DNA of 64,000 nucleotides from Tumebacillus flagellatus (GTDB lineage Bacteria; Bacillota; Bacilli; Tumebacillales; Tumebacillaceae). The notes under the pieces are model-generated. The model did no database searches. It was given only the letters and a program-made list of their open reading frames with translations, and was not told the origin of the DNA. Of the stretch, positions 35,409-43,572 are shown piece after piece (positions within the stretch are counted from its first letter, which is position 1; each line of letters begins with the position of its first letter). The stretch covers positions 103,289 to 167,288 of the forward strand of contig NZ_JMIR01000005.1 of NCBI RefSeq assembly GCF_000714935.1, read 5' to 3'. The translations under genes were made by a program, and so were the position numbers.

Positions 35409-35699
35409 TTAGTTCCGACCCGCGCGGAAGGTTGTGAAAAAGAACCAGAGAAACCCGGCGTAAAAACCGAGGAGAGGACGCTTGAAGGAGGCGGGTTTGT
35501 TTTTTTCGAAGAAGAAGTGTCCGATCCACGAGAGGGTGTAATGGGCGACGGCGAGGAGGACGGTCGCCCGCCAATCGATCAAGAGAAACACCCAGCCAAA
35601 GAAAGCGCACGCGAAGGCGATGTAATGAAGCCGTTGGTTCCAAGGGTTGCGATGCGCCTTTTCATAGGCGGCGAGGTCGGCGCGGATTCTCTCGATCAT
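35409..35699 (-). CDS. Mpo1-like (DUF962) membrane protein
   Basis: The 96-residue protein has the family motif YEKAHRNPWNQRLHYIAF near the start and IGHFFFEKNKPASFKRPL in the middle, with two or three hydrophobic helices. The yeast member Mpo1 is an Fe(II)-dependent dioxygenase of 2-hydroxy fatty acid breakdown; the conserved His residues (HRNP, HY, GHFFFE) are kept here. It is shorter than many members. AGGAGG lies 8 nt before the ATG at 35699. It may share a transcript with the HTH gene upstream, 15 bp away. Confidence 0.8.
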   Translation of the reverse strand: MIERIRADLAAYEKAHRNPWNQRLHYIAFACAFFGWVFLLIDWRATVLLAVAHYTLSWIGHFFFEKNKPASFKRPLLGFYAGFLWFFFTTFRAGRN

Positions 35700-35714
35700 A
35701 GGGGGGCCTCCTGT

Positions 35715-36203
35715 CTATTGGCGGGGTTTGGTTTCCGCGAGCAGAAAGTCGAGGAGTTGGTTGCGGAATTGGGATTCGTTTTTCATTTTAAAGGACTTCA
35801 TGAGGCGCAGTTTGTCTTCATCGGACAACTGCTCGACAAACAGGTCCCAGAGTTGGTCGAGGGGGCGGGATTTGGTGTGTTTGGCGGGCGTTTTTTGCTT
35901 GGTGGCAGTGTTCTTGGTTGATTTGGGAGGTTTGCTCTCGGATTTGAAAGCCGCGAAGACGTCCTCCGGCATTTTCAAATCGCTCTTGAGCTTCCCCGTC
36001 ACCACCTTGGCAGCCTCCGACCGGTTCACCCCTTGCTGGATCAACCAGCGCAACGCACAAACCTCACGCGCCACGTCTTCGTAGATGATCTTCCCGCCGA
36101 TATCTTTCGGGACATGAAGTCCTTCTGTTTCAAGCAGTTCCACGTATTGTCGGATCGTGGGTTTTCCGATTTGAAGCAGTTCAACGAGTTCTTGCAGTTC
36201 CAT
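35715..36203 (-). CDS. MerR-type helix-turn-helix protein
   Basis: The 162-residue protein starts with a winged HTH (MELQELVELLQIGKPTIRQYVELLE, then GGKIIYEDVAREVCALRWLIQQGV), in the manner of MerR-family DNA binding or RacA-like proteins. A Lys/Pro/Thr-rich linker (SKPPKSTKNTATKQKTPAKHTKS) leads to a C-terminal helix pair (LDQLWDLFVEQLSDEDKLRLMKSF). There is no metal- or drug-binding domain. The start at 36203 has GGAAGGTG upstream; the 66-residue longer frame from 36398 crosses the intergenic region. Target unknown. Confidence 0.7.
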   Translation of the reverse strand: MELQELVELLQIGKPTIRQYVELLETEGLHVPKDIGGKIIYEDVAREVCALRWLIQQGVNRSEAAKVVTGKLKSDLKMPEDVFAAFKSESKPPKSTKNTATKQKTPAKHTKSRPLDQLWDLFVEQLSDEDKLRLMKSFKMKNESQFRNQLLDFLLAETKPRQ

Positions 36204-36427
36204 AGCAGCACCTTCCAAGAGTTGTTCTGAAGGTTTATGACGAACCTTTGTTCTTATAGTACGCCCAGACTCGATCGTTGTAAACCGCATGCTGTTGATT
36301 GTTTTACTATCATGTGTAAAACTAACGGAAGTGGGAAGATCACCTGCCTGCGCGGAACAGGGTGTGTGAAGGAGTAGCGAAGGAATGTTACTCTGCATTG
36401 GCGAAACATTTCAACGAAAGGGGTGAC

Positions 36428-36610
36428 ATGATGAAAACAAGAATTGTGATGGACAGCGGAAGAGAATATATTCTCGATGCGCCTAAGAGCGAAGTTTTGA
36501 AATTGTTTACGAACTCCCTGGGGGTCATCATCAATGGGTTCGTTCATTTCGAAGAAGGTTTCTCGATTGCTCCACTCCATGTAAGTTCGGTTGAAGAAGT
36601 TCGCGAGTAA
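36428..36610 (+). CDS. Small hypothetical protein, about 60 residues
   Basis: The product MMKTRIVMDSGREYILDAPK continues into VLKLFTNSLGVIINGFVHF and resembles short phage- or plasmid-type beta proteins, but no family is assigned. AAAGGGGTGA lies upstream; ATG 36428 is close to it and ATG 36431 is better spaced. A terminator follows at 36633. The divergent HTH gene starts 224 bp to the left. Confidence 0.6.
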   Translation: MMKTRIVMDSGREYILDAPKSEVLKLFTNSLGVIINGFVHFEEGFSIAPLHVSSVEEVRE

Positions 36611-36952
36611 GCACTCTATTAATAGTATCCTTCCCCTGCTGTATACACAGGAGGGGTTTTTGTTTTGGAACGAACGGTACAGGCAAGGAAGGCGTATTCA
36701 AAAGAAGTAAAGTACAAGGCGGGTACGCTGACACAGAGCATGTCCAGGAAAGGAACTTGTTTGGCTAACGCGTGTAGGAAAACTTTTTGGACATTTTATT
36801 TCTATGATAATTCTCTTGCGGGTTATTCGCTGAGAAAACAGGGTGTGACCCGTATCGGGGCCGCCCTGAATGAACCGATTCCCAGTTGTCACCCCCGCGC
36901 TTCTATGAGAGAATAGCAGAACGAATGTACGTAGAAAGCGGAGGACACTCCA
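36611..36952. other. Gene-free stretch before dinG
   Basis: This 342-bp stretch holds a terminator (36633-36663, CCCCT/AGGGG with CTGT/ACAG) and a possible dinG promoter (TTGTCA at 36886, 17 nt, GAGAAT at 36909). An 83-codon frame with a TTG start (36665-36916) has no usable ribosome site and an unconvincing protein, so no gene is called. No LexA box was found. Confidence 0.6.
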
Positions 36953-39835
36953 TTGAGCGAAACATATGTTGTCTTCGATTTCGAAACCACCGGTTTCACC
37001 GCCCACAAGGACCGCATCATCGAGATCGGCGCGGTCAAGATTCAGGACGGCCGGGTGGTGGAGAGGTTTCATCGACGCGTGAACCCCGGGATCAAGATCC
37101 CGCCCTATATATCGGAACTCACCGGCCTCACCGACGAACTGCTGGAGGACGAACCCTCCCTCGAAGAAGTCATGCCGGAGTTTCTTCCTTTTTATCATGA
37201 CGCGATTCTCGTCGCGCACAACGCCGACTTCGACTTGCGCTTCCTCAACGCCGCCCTCGACGAGAGCGGCTATCTCGATTACGTCGGCGAAGTCATCGAC
37301 ACGGTGCAACTCGCGCAGATTCTCTGGCCCCGCGAGTCCAGTTACTCTCTGCAATCCCTCGCGACCCACCACAATCTCGCGCACGACCATCCGCACCAAG
37401 CGCTCTCCGACGCCGAAACGACTGCAAACCTGTTCCTAGCACTGCTTGACCGCGCCCAAAAACTCCCGTTCCTGCTCCTTCAGCAGATCACCGGGCTGAC
37501 CGAATATACCGATTGGCCGCTGCGTCATTTTTTCCGACGACTTGCGGAAGGCAACACCTCCATCTTGCAATTTGACGAACCCGAAGGCTGCGTGACCATC
37601 GACCGCCTGATGCACCGCCCCGTCCAGATCGCCGTCGCAGAAAGCCCGGCGGGGGGCGCGCTTTCCGATTTCGACGTCTCCGAGGTCGTCTCCGTCCTCG
37701 AAAAAGGCGGCCCGATGTCCGACCTCATGCCCGGCTACGAAGAACGCCCGCAGCAGTTGGACATGCTCCGCCAAGTAGCCGTTGCGTTCGAGGAACAAAA
37801 ACACCTGATCGTCGAAGCGGGCACCGGAACAGGGAAATCGCTTGCGTACCTGATCCCGTCTGTCTACTACAGCATCGCCAAGGGCGAGCGCGTCGTCGTC
37901 GCCACGCACACGATCAACTTGCAAGAACAACTTCGCGAACGCGACATCCCGCTGTTGCAACAAGTCATCCCGTTTGACTTCAACATCGAAGTCTTCAAAG
38001 GACGCGGCAACTACGTCTGCATGCGCAAAGTCGCCACCCACGTCAACAATCCGGGGCTTGTGACCGACCCTGCCGAGACGACTTTCTTCGTCCGCATGGT
38101 CGCTTGGCTGATCGAGACGGAAGGCGGCGACCGCGAAGAATTGAGCTTGAACGGCGAACAGGCGGATCACTGGAACAAAGTCGCGTCCGGCGCCGATTCC
38201 TGCATCATGAAAGCCTGCCCGTGGTTCCGCAATTGCTACTACCACCGCGCCCGCGCCCGCGCGCAAAACGCCGACGTCCTGATCACCAACCACTCGCTGG
38301 TCCTCACCGACGTCAAAGCCGATCACAACGTGCTGCCGGGCTACCAATTCCTCGTCCTCGACGAAGCCCACCACATGGAGGACGAGGCGACGAAACATCT
38401 GGGGACGGAAGTGTCGTATTTTCAAATGTACGGCGCGCTCAACCGCCTCTTGCGCGACAAAAACCGCGGCTTGCTGTTCCAACTTTTGCAAAAAGTCGAT
38501 GTGTTGCAAAGCGGCGATTCGTCCGCGTACGAAGACCTGCGCGCAACGCTTGAAACATCGATGGAGCAGATCGGCGACCTTCGCGACGCCAACGAAGACG
38601 TGTTCCGCCAACTGCACGACTTCATCCTCAAGCACGCCAACGGCACCGACGCCGGACGGCAGACGATGCGCTTGAAGCCGGACACGTTTGACGACGAAAC
38701 CCTGCAAACCGCTTGGGAAGGCATCGCGTCCGCCAGCGAAAACCTCCAAAGCGAAGTCCGAGCGATGCGCAAACTGGTCGGGCGCTTGGAAGAGCTGAGC
38801 GAAGACCTCATGAAAGACGAGATGTTCGCAGGCACGCTCACCGACATCTCCGGCCAAGTCAAAGAACTCGACCAAGGCTGGCAAGATCTCGCGTACTTCC
38901 TGCGCTCCGTCGGCAGCGAATCGTCCGTGCTCTGGATGGAGGCGGACGACAAATCGATGCGACCCGTCGTCTTTCTGTATTCCGCGCCGATCGATGTGGG
39001 GCCGCTCTTGCACACGCACCTTTTTTCTAAGAAGGAAAGTGTCGTGCTCGCCTCCGCTACGCTGACGATCAACCAAGACTTTAAGTACGTCATTCATCAG
39101 CTCGGCCTCTACGAATCGAACGTGCAGGGCAGACTCATGACGCTCCAAGTCGATTCGCCGTTCGATTACAAAAAACAAGCCCTGCTCTGCGTCCCCAACG
39201 ACTGCTTGCCGGTCAAAGGGGTCGCCGAAGACGTGTTCACGACGTCGTTTGCCGAGTCGCTGACCAACCTCGCCCGCGTCTCGCAAGGGCGCATGCTCGT
39301 GCTGTTCACGTCGCACCGGATGCTGCGCGAAACGTACCACAAAGTCAAACCGATGCTCGCCGAGCACGGCATCACCGTCCTCGCGCACGGTGTCGATTCT
39401 TCCTCTCGCCACCGCTTGGTGCAAGAGTTCCAACGCCACCCCAAAGCGGTGTTGTTCGGGGCGAACTCCTTCTGGGAAGGGGTGGACATCCCCGGCGAAG
39501 ACTTGTCGTTGCTCGTCATCGCACGGCTGCCGTTCTGGCCGCCAAACCAGCCGGTCGTCGAAGCGCGCACGGAGAAAATGGAGCGCGAAGGCCGCAATTC
39601 CTTCATGGAATACAGTGTCCCGCAAGCGATCATCCGCTTCAAACAGGGCTTCGGCCGCCTCATCCGCACCAAGCGCGACCGCGGCGCGATCGTCATCTAC
39701 GACCGCCGCATCACCGAATCGCGCTACGGACGGCACTTTATCCGCTCGCTGCCGGGACCGTGGACGTATCAAGGGACCGAGCGTGAAGTGTTGAAGACCG
39801 TTTACAATTGGCTCAAAACACCGCTTGGAGAATAA
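36953..39835 (+). CDS. dinG: DinG-type helicase with N-terminal DnaQ-like 3'-5' exonuclease
   Basis: The 960-residue protein fuses a DEDDh exonuclease (FDFETTGFTAHKDRIIEIGAV at residues 6-26; AHNADFDLRFL; HQALSDAETT) to an XPD/DinG helicase. Walker A is EAGTGTGKS near 290 and DEAH is LDEAHHMED near 468. Four Cys (VCMRK near 356; C near 416, 421 and 426 in SCIMKACPWFRNC) fit an iron-sulfur cluster. It acts in DNA repair, unwinding and trimming DNA. The start is a TTG at 36953 with GGAGG upstream. Gene order panD...dinG...ypmA agrees with B. subtilis, though about 9 kb is inserted after panD. Confidence 0.95.
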   Translation: MSETYVVFDFETTGFTAHKDRIIEIGAVKIQDGRVVERFHRRVNPGIKIPPYISELTGLTDELLEDEPSLEEVMPEFLPFYHDAILVAHNADFDLRFLNAALDESGYLDYVGEVIDTVQLAQILWPRESSYSLQSLATHHNLAHDHPHQALSDAETTANLFLALLDRAQKLPFLLLQQITGLTEYTDWPLRHFFRRLAEGNTSILQFDEPEGCVTIDRLMHRPVQIAVAESPAGGALSDFDVSEVVSVLEKGGPMSDLMPGYEERPQQLDMLRQVAVAFEEQKHLIVEAGTGTGKSLAYLIPSVYYSIAKGERVVVATHTINLQEQLRERDIPLLQQVIPFDFNIEVFKGRGNYVCMRKVATHVNNPGLVTDPAETTFFVRMVAWLIETEGGDREELSLNGEQADHWNKVASGADSCIMKACPWFRNCYYHRARARAQNADVLITNHSLVLTDVKADHNVLPGYQFLVLDEAHHMEDEATKHLGTEVSYFQMYGALNRLLRDKNRGLLFQLLQKVDVLQSGDSSAYEDLRATLETSMEQIGDLRDANEDVFRQLHDFILKHANGTDAGRQTMRLKPDTFDDETLQTAWEGIASASENLQSEVRAMRKLVGRLEELSEDLMKDEMFAGTLTDISGQVKELDQGWQDLAYFLRSVGSESSVLWMEADDKSMRPVVFLYSAPIDVGPLLHTHLFSKKESVVLASATLTINQDFKYVIHQLGLYESNVQGRLMTLQVDSPFDYKKQALLCVPNDCLPVKGVAEDVFTTSFAESLTNLARVSQGRMLVLFTSHRMLRETYHKVKPMLAEHGITVLAHGVDSSSRHRLVQEFQRHPKAVLFGANSFWEGVDIPGEDLSLLVIARLPFWPPNQPVVEARTEKMEREGRNSFMEYSVPQAIIRFKQGFGRLIRTKRDRGAIVIYDRRITESRYGRHFIRSLPGPWTYQGTEREVLKTVYNWLKTPLGE

Positions 39836-39852
39836 ACGTTTTAAAAACGGAA

Positions 39853-39897
39853 CGATTGAGAGGGCAGGAGCTGAATTCCTTGCTCTCTTTTCTTTTA
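39853..39897 (+). terminator. Probable terminator after dinG
   Basis: GAGAG(GG)CA-GGA pairs imperfectly with TTCC-TTG-CTCTC, followed by a T-rich tail (TTTTCTTTTATT). Confidence 0.55.
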
Positions 39898-39954
39898 TTC
39901 GACAATATTCGACATTGTTTTCGGAAAATTCCTCTAAAATATCGCAATGTCGAA
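39898..39954. promoter_or_regulatory. Three Spo0A boxes upstream of the sigH-type gene
   Basis: TTCGACA (the 0A box TGTCGAA on the other strand) occurs at 39898-39904 and 39908-39914, exactly one helical turn apart, and TGTCGAA at 39948-39954. The second and third form a perfect 11-bp inverted repeat (ATTCGACATTG / CAATGTCGAAT). A TAAAAT box at 39935-39940 lies between them, so bound Spo0A could touch RNA polymerase. Confidence 0.6.
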
Positions 39955-40014
39955 TGAGATGTATCGAGGGGTAGAAAACGGAGCTATTTTTGTCAAATTG
40001 GCGTATTTGGGCGA

Positions 40015-40044
40015 TTGACGGAAGTGAGATAAAAGCGATAGGAT
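40015..40044 (+). promoter_or_regulatory. Sigma-A-like promoter of the sigH-type gene
   Basis: TTGACG at 40015-40020, an 18-nt spacer and TAGGAT at 40039-40044, 46 nt before the start codon and downstream of the 0A boxes. Confidence 0.55.
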
Positions 40045-40089
40045 GTATACATAACCTTTTGTTAAAAGCTTGTGTCCGAGGTGATCGCA

Positions 40090-40764
40090 GTGTTAACGGC
40101 AATCGAACATGATCAGAAGATTTTGTCCGTCCCCAAAGCAACCGATGAGGAACCTGTGGAACAAAACGTACTTCGTGCCCAGCACGGCGACTCGGACGCG
40201 GTGGAGGAAATTCTCCAAAAATTCAACCCGATGGTTCGACTGAAAGCCCGTTCGTACTTCATGGCCGGCGCGGACAACGAAGACCTGATCCAAGAAGGCA
40301 TGATCGGTCTCTACAAAGCGATTCGCGATTACCAACCGGAGCGTCAGATTCCGTTCCGCGCGTTTGCTGAAATCTGCATCACCCGCCAGTTGATCACCGC
40401 GATCAAGACGGCGATGCGCTTGAAGCACCAGCCTCTGAACTATTACCTCTCGTTGAACCGCCCGATGTATGAAGAGGACGCCGACCGCACGCTGATGGAC
40501 ACCTTACCGGGACCCATGGCGAGCGACCCCGAATATGTGTTTCTCGTTCGCGAGCAAGTGAAAGAACTGCGCAAGGAGCTTTCCGATTCCTTGTCCGAAT
40601 TTGAATTCCAAGTGCTGACCCTCTACGTCAACCAGAACACGTATAAGGAAATCGCCGACGAGATGGGGACGACCACCAAGGCGGTCGACAACGCACTGTG
40701 CCGTGTGAAGCGCAAATTGATGGCGTTTTACTCGACCAAGAACCTGAACAAACTCTCTTCGTAA
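40090..40764 (+). CDS. RNA polymerase sigma factor of the SigH (Spo0H) family
   Basis: The 224-residue protein matches SigH along its length: region 2 RSYFMAGADNEDLIQEGMIGLYKAIRDY and ICITRQLITAIKTAMRLKH (promoter melting and -10 contact), and region 4 YVNQNTYKEIADEMGTTTKAVDNALCRVKRKL (-35 contact). SigH drives early sporulation and competence genes. The GTG at 40090 has GAGGTGAT upstream; a GTG at 40072 would swallow that site. B. subtilis sigH lies elsewhere, near the ribosomal protein operons, so this may be a paralogue or a moved copy. rex follows on the same strand. Confidence 0.88.
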   Translation: MLTAIEHDQKILSVPKATDEEPVEQNVLRAQHGDSDAVEEILQKFNPMVRLKARSYFMAGADNEDLIQEGMIGLYKAIRDYQPERQIPFRAFAEICITRQLITAIKTAMRLKHQPLNYYLSLNRPMYEEDADRTLMDTLPGPMASDPEYVFLVREQVKELRKELSDSLSEFEFQVLTLYVNQNTYKEIADEMGTTTKAVDNALCRVKRKLMAFYSTKNLNKLSS

Positions 40765-40844
40765 TCTCGAATCGTACAGGAATTTTTCTCCTGCTTCACG
40801 AACTAGAGAGAAGAGAGCTTGGAGGAAGTCGGGAGGGAACCTGT

Positions 40845-41465
40845 TTGAAGACGCCGAAAATTTCTGAAGCGGTGGTACGCCGGCTCCCGGTGTATCTCCG
40901 CTATTTGCAGCAATTGCAAGACTCGAACATCCGCACGGTCTCCTCGTACGAACTCGGACAGAAGCTCGACATGAACCCGGCGCAGATTCGCAAGGATCTC
41001 GCGTATTTCGGCGAGTTTGGCCGAAAGGGGATCGGATATGAAGTGGGCTACCTCGTGGAGAAGATCAAGCAAATTCTCAAAATTGACCGTCATTTGAACT
41101 GTGCGCTGATCGGAGCGGGCCACTTGGGAATTGCGCTGTCGAACTACAACCGCTTCACGCAGGAGAAGCTTTGCATCACCGCGATTTTTGACAACTCCGT
41201 TGACAAGATCGGCACGGAGGTCGGGACGATCAAGATCCAGCCTTTGGATGAAATTGAGCGGACGATCCAAGACCGCGACATTTTGATCGGAATCATCACC
41301 GTCCCGGCACCTGAAGCGCAAAAAGTAGCCGACCGTTTGGTGGGTTCCGGGGTGAAGGGCATTCTCAACTTCGCGCCGGTTTCGTTGCGCGTTCCGTCGC
41401 ATGTGTCAGTGCGAAACGCCGATTTGACGACAGAATTGCAAACGCTTGCGTATTATATTGATTAG
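40845..41465 (+). CDS. rex: Redox-sensing transcriptional repressor Rex
   Basis: The 206-residue protein has an N-terminal winged helix (KISEAVVRRLPVYLRYLQQL, then SYELGQKLDMNPAQIRKDLAYFGEFGRKGIGY) and a Rossmann NADH-binding domain with CALIGAGHLGIAL. Rex senses the NADH/NAD+ ratio and represses fermentation and respiration genes when NADH is low. The start is a TTG at 40845 (MKTPKISEAV) with GGGAGGG 7 nt upstream. The longer frame from 40698 is overlap with the sigma factor gene. No Rex box was spotted nearby. Confidence 0.94.
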   Translation: MKTPKISEAVVRRLPVYLRYLQQLQDSNIRTVSSYELGQKLDMNPAQIRKDLAYFGEFGRKGIGYEVGYLVEKIKQILKIDRHLNCALIGAGHLGIALSNYNRFTQEKLCITAIFDNSVDKIGTEVGTIKIQPLDEIERTIQDRDILIGIITVPAPEAQKVADRLVGSGVKGILNFAPVSLRVPSHVSVRNADLTTELQTLAYYID

Positions 41466-41498
41466 GAGCAAGTGGTCGAATGTTTTAAAGATGGTGAA

Positions 41499-41537
41499 AA
41501 GTCCTTGTGTCGGTTACGACTTCGAGGGCTTTTTTGA
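41499..41537 (+). terminator. Terminator after rex
   Basis: AAGTCCTTG pairs with CGAGGGCTT (including G-T pairs) around an inner GTCG/CGAC stem, then six T. Confidence 0.65.
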
Positions 41538-41650
41538 TTCATTTTGAAGCGAATGAGATAAACGAGAAAGTCCTGACAACTTGCAAATGACAGAACATTG
41601 GCAAGGCAGTCATGGATAGAGAACAAACCACTTTCCATTGCGATGCTGAA

Positions 41651-41659
41651 TGTTATAAT
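41651..41659 (+). promoter_or_regulatory. Extended -10 promoter of the three-gene AT-rich island
   Basis: TGTTATAAT at 41651-41659 is a perfect TGnTATAAT element, 64 nt before the first start codon; the -35 region is weak. Confidence 0.6.
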
Positions 41660-41723
41660 GAAAAACAAATATCTGGTCGTTGTATAAGAGAGGAACCTGG
41701 ATAAGAGGAGATGAGGGAGCCTT

Positions 41724-42158
41724 ATGCAAGATAGCAGTTTCGCACAGAGTGCCGTTAGACATCTCCAAGATGCTCAAACTCTTTTGGATCAGGGTCGATT
41801 TGATAACGCAGTCTATTTGTCCGGTTACGTGCCCGAATGTGCCTTTAAAACCTTGGTTCAACTCTATATGGACCAACGGGCTGCTAGGGAGTATGGTCAT
41901 ATGTTAAGTGAAATACAAGGGGTCGCAATGGATAGGTTACGAATACTATTTCCGGAAGTCGATATCCGTCTCCCGAAGTCAAGACTAGACGGCACTGTAC
42001 TGGTAGATGGGCATCCGGAACGAAGATATGCAAGAAGTGGGATTTGGATTGAGGAGCAAGCAATGCAAGCTGTTGCAAGAGCGTGGGATTTATTCGAGGA
42101 AACGATCGTGGAGCTTGTGCTGGATGGTAAATTATCAAGTGAGGAGCTGAGAGGATGA
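41724..42158 (+). CDS. HEPN-like protein of an AT-rich three-gene island
   Basis: The 144-residue helical protein has the first-helix pattern of HEPN domains (AVRHLQDAQTLLDQGRFDNAVYLSGYVPECAFKTLV) and an R-x6-H (RAAREYGH) in the place of the HEPN catalytic motif. A later ERRYARSGIWIEEQAMQAVARAWDLFEE fits the last helices. HEPN proteins are often RNases or nucleotide-transfer targets in toxin-antitoxin and phage-defence systems. AGAGGAGATGAGGG precedes ATG 41724. The gene overlaps the next one by 4 bp. Activity as an RNase is inference; a structural role is also possible. Confidence 0.65.
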   Translation: MQDSSFAQSAVRHLQDAQTLLDQGRFDNAVYLSGYVPECAFKTLVQLYMDQRAAREYGHMLSEIQGVAMDRLRILFPEVDIRLPKSRLDGTVLVDGHPERRYARSGIWIEEQAMQAVARAWDLFEETIVELVLDGKLSSEELRG

Positions 42159-43552
42159 CGATTAGTTTCGGTGAAACGCTTGACAAAGCTTATGAAGGGA
42201 TCAACACGGTTTCGACAATCCTTGGAAAACTTGAATCTGTTACAATGATTCGCGATGTGTATGGCAAAATTACCTTATATCTAGAACCGAAATCGGATGA
42301 TAGCCCTACTTCAGAAGAGATTATACAAGTAAAAAATGAACTGGATTCTAGACTTGGTCCCTATTTTGGCCAAGATATTTGGATTTCTGGAGAGACCAAG
42401 ACTGCTCATCAATCTCTTGGTAAATTAGTTGTGCAACAAAGAGCATCCGCAAAGTGGGATCAAGAAGGAGTTACGCCACGGTGGTATGTTTTGGAGAGAC
42501 ATATTTCGAAAAAAGCTTGGACTTCCCGACACAGAGCCGCACAACCGCCGTGGGATTATCAAGTAGCTTCACAGGGGCATAAACCCAAGATTGTGTCATT
42601 TTTTTCTTTTAAAGGCGGTATGGGGCGAACAACTTCAATGGTGGCTACAGCACTCACGATGGCACGTCGGGGATATCGTATCGGGCTTGTTGATCTCGAC
42701 CTTGAGGCTCCAGGTCTGTCATCCATATTTTTTAAGTCTGACGTAAATTTTACAGGTGTTACGGATTATCTTTTGGAAAAGCGCGTTCAGAGTACCTGGC
42801 CAATTCGTCAGTCTATTCAATTGATCAACGAACCAGTTTTGGTGGGAGATACAGGAGAAACAATCTATTCTCTGCCTGCTGGAACGGTGAACGAAGAGTA
42901 TTTGGAGAAGTTGGCGAGGTTAGACTTTCAGCATTTGATTGATAAAGATCACAATTTAGCGGAAATTATGCAAACTATGTTGAATGACTTGGAGATTTAT
43001 TATCGAAGATCTTCTACAATGGATCGGAGGGTTTTGGATTATATTTTTATTGACGCACGAGCTGGGTTCCATGACATTGGAGGGCTAGCTGTAAGTGATC
43101 TGTCTCATGCCTCTGTATTATTTGGTAACAACTCACAGCAGACATGGCTTGGTTTGGAGCAAGTGATTCGCAGATTAGCACGGCATGATGGAGGAGAACC
43201 TCAATCTGTACTACTTGCACACGCGATGGCTCCACCCCTTGGAGCTCACGGTAGAGAAGAGGAATTGGAACGTTTTCGAGTAAAAGCGTACGATACTTTT
43301 TTAGATCAGTATTACTCGGCTCCAACGTTTATTGATCAGGATATCCCGAACTCGAATGATCCGGATGCACCGTTCACGCCGGTTGTGCTACCGTGGCAAC
43401 AAGCTTTTCGAGGGGAGATTGCCCTCTATACAAGAGATGACTCTACGAATGAGCGTGATAGAGTTTCCGAATATGTACAACTGTTAACAGACGAAACTTA
43501 TCAGCAAATGGCAAAACGCATATGTTTATTGTTCGGAGACGAGTTTCGATAA
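42155..43552 (+). CDS. ParA/MinD-like ATPase with a KGGMGR variant P-loop
   Basis: The 465-residue protein has a unique N-terminal region of about 140 residues (including an alpha/beta segment VTMIRDVYGKITLYLEPK) and a SIMIBI-class ATPase. Its P-loop is FKGGMGRTT at 152-160, with Arg where ParA/MinD have Lys, followed by GLVDLDLEAPGLSS (switch I-like) and DYIFIDARAGFHDIGG (Walker B). The KGGxGR group is a known variant family often found in accessory gene clusters. It overlaps both neighbours or nearly so: ATGA with the HEPN-like gene and 20 bp before the next. Codon use is AT-rich. Confidence 0.8.
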   Translation: MTISFGETLDKAYEGINTVSTILGKLESVTMIRDVYGKITLYLEPKSDDSPTSEEIIQVKNELDSRLGPYFGQDIWISGETKTAHQSLGKLVVQQRASAKWDQEGVTPRWYVLERHISKKAWTSRHRAAQPPWDYQVASQGHKPKIVSFFSFKGGMGRTTSMVATALTMARRGYRIGLVDLDLEAPGLSSIFFKSDVNFTGVTDYLLEKRVQSTWPIRQSIQLINEPVLVGDTGETIYSLPAGTVNEEYLEKLARLDFQHLIDKDHNLAEIMQTMLNDLEIYYRRSSTMDRRVLDYIFIDARAGFHDIGGLAVSDLSHASVLFGNNSQQTWLGLEQVIRRLARHDGGEPQSVLLAHAMAPPLGAHGREEELERFRVKAYDTFLDQYYSAPTFIDQDIPNSNDPDAPFTPVVLPWQQAFRGEIALYTRDDSTNERDRVSEYVQLLTDETYQQMAKRICLLFGDEFR

Positions 43553-43572
43553 GGAAAGTCGAGGTTATGAAA

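Noticed and set aside
36665..36916. 83-codon frame before dinG
   Set aside because: TTG start without a spaced ribosome site, overlaps the upstream terminator's tail and has no protein-like pattern.
37436..40141. 901-codon open frame on the minus strand
   Set aside because: It is the mirror of dinG, produced by GC-rich codon use; the plus strand encodes clear exonuclease and helicase motifs, and the minus frame has no known motif or ribosome site.
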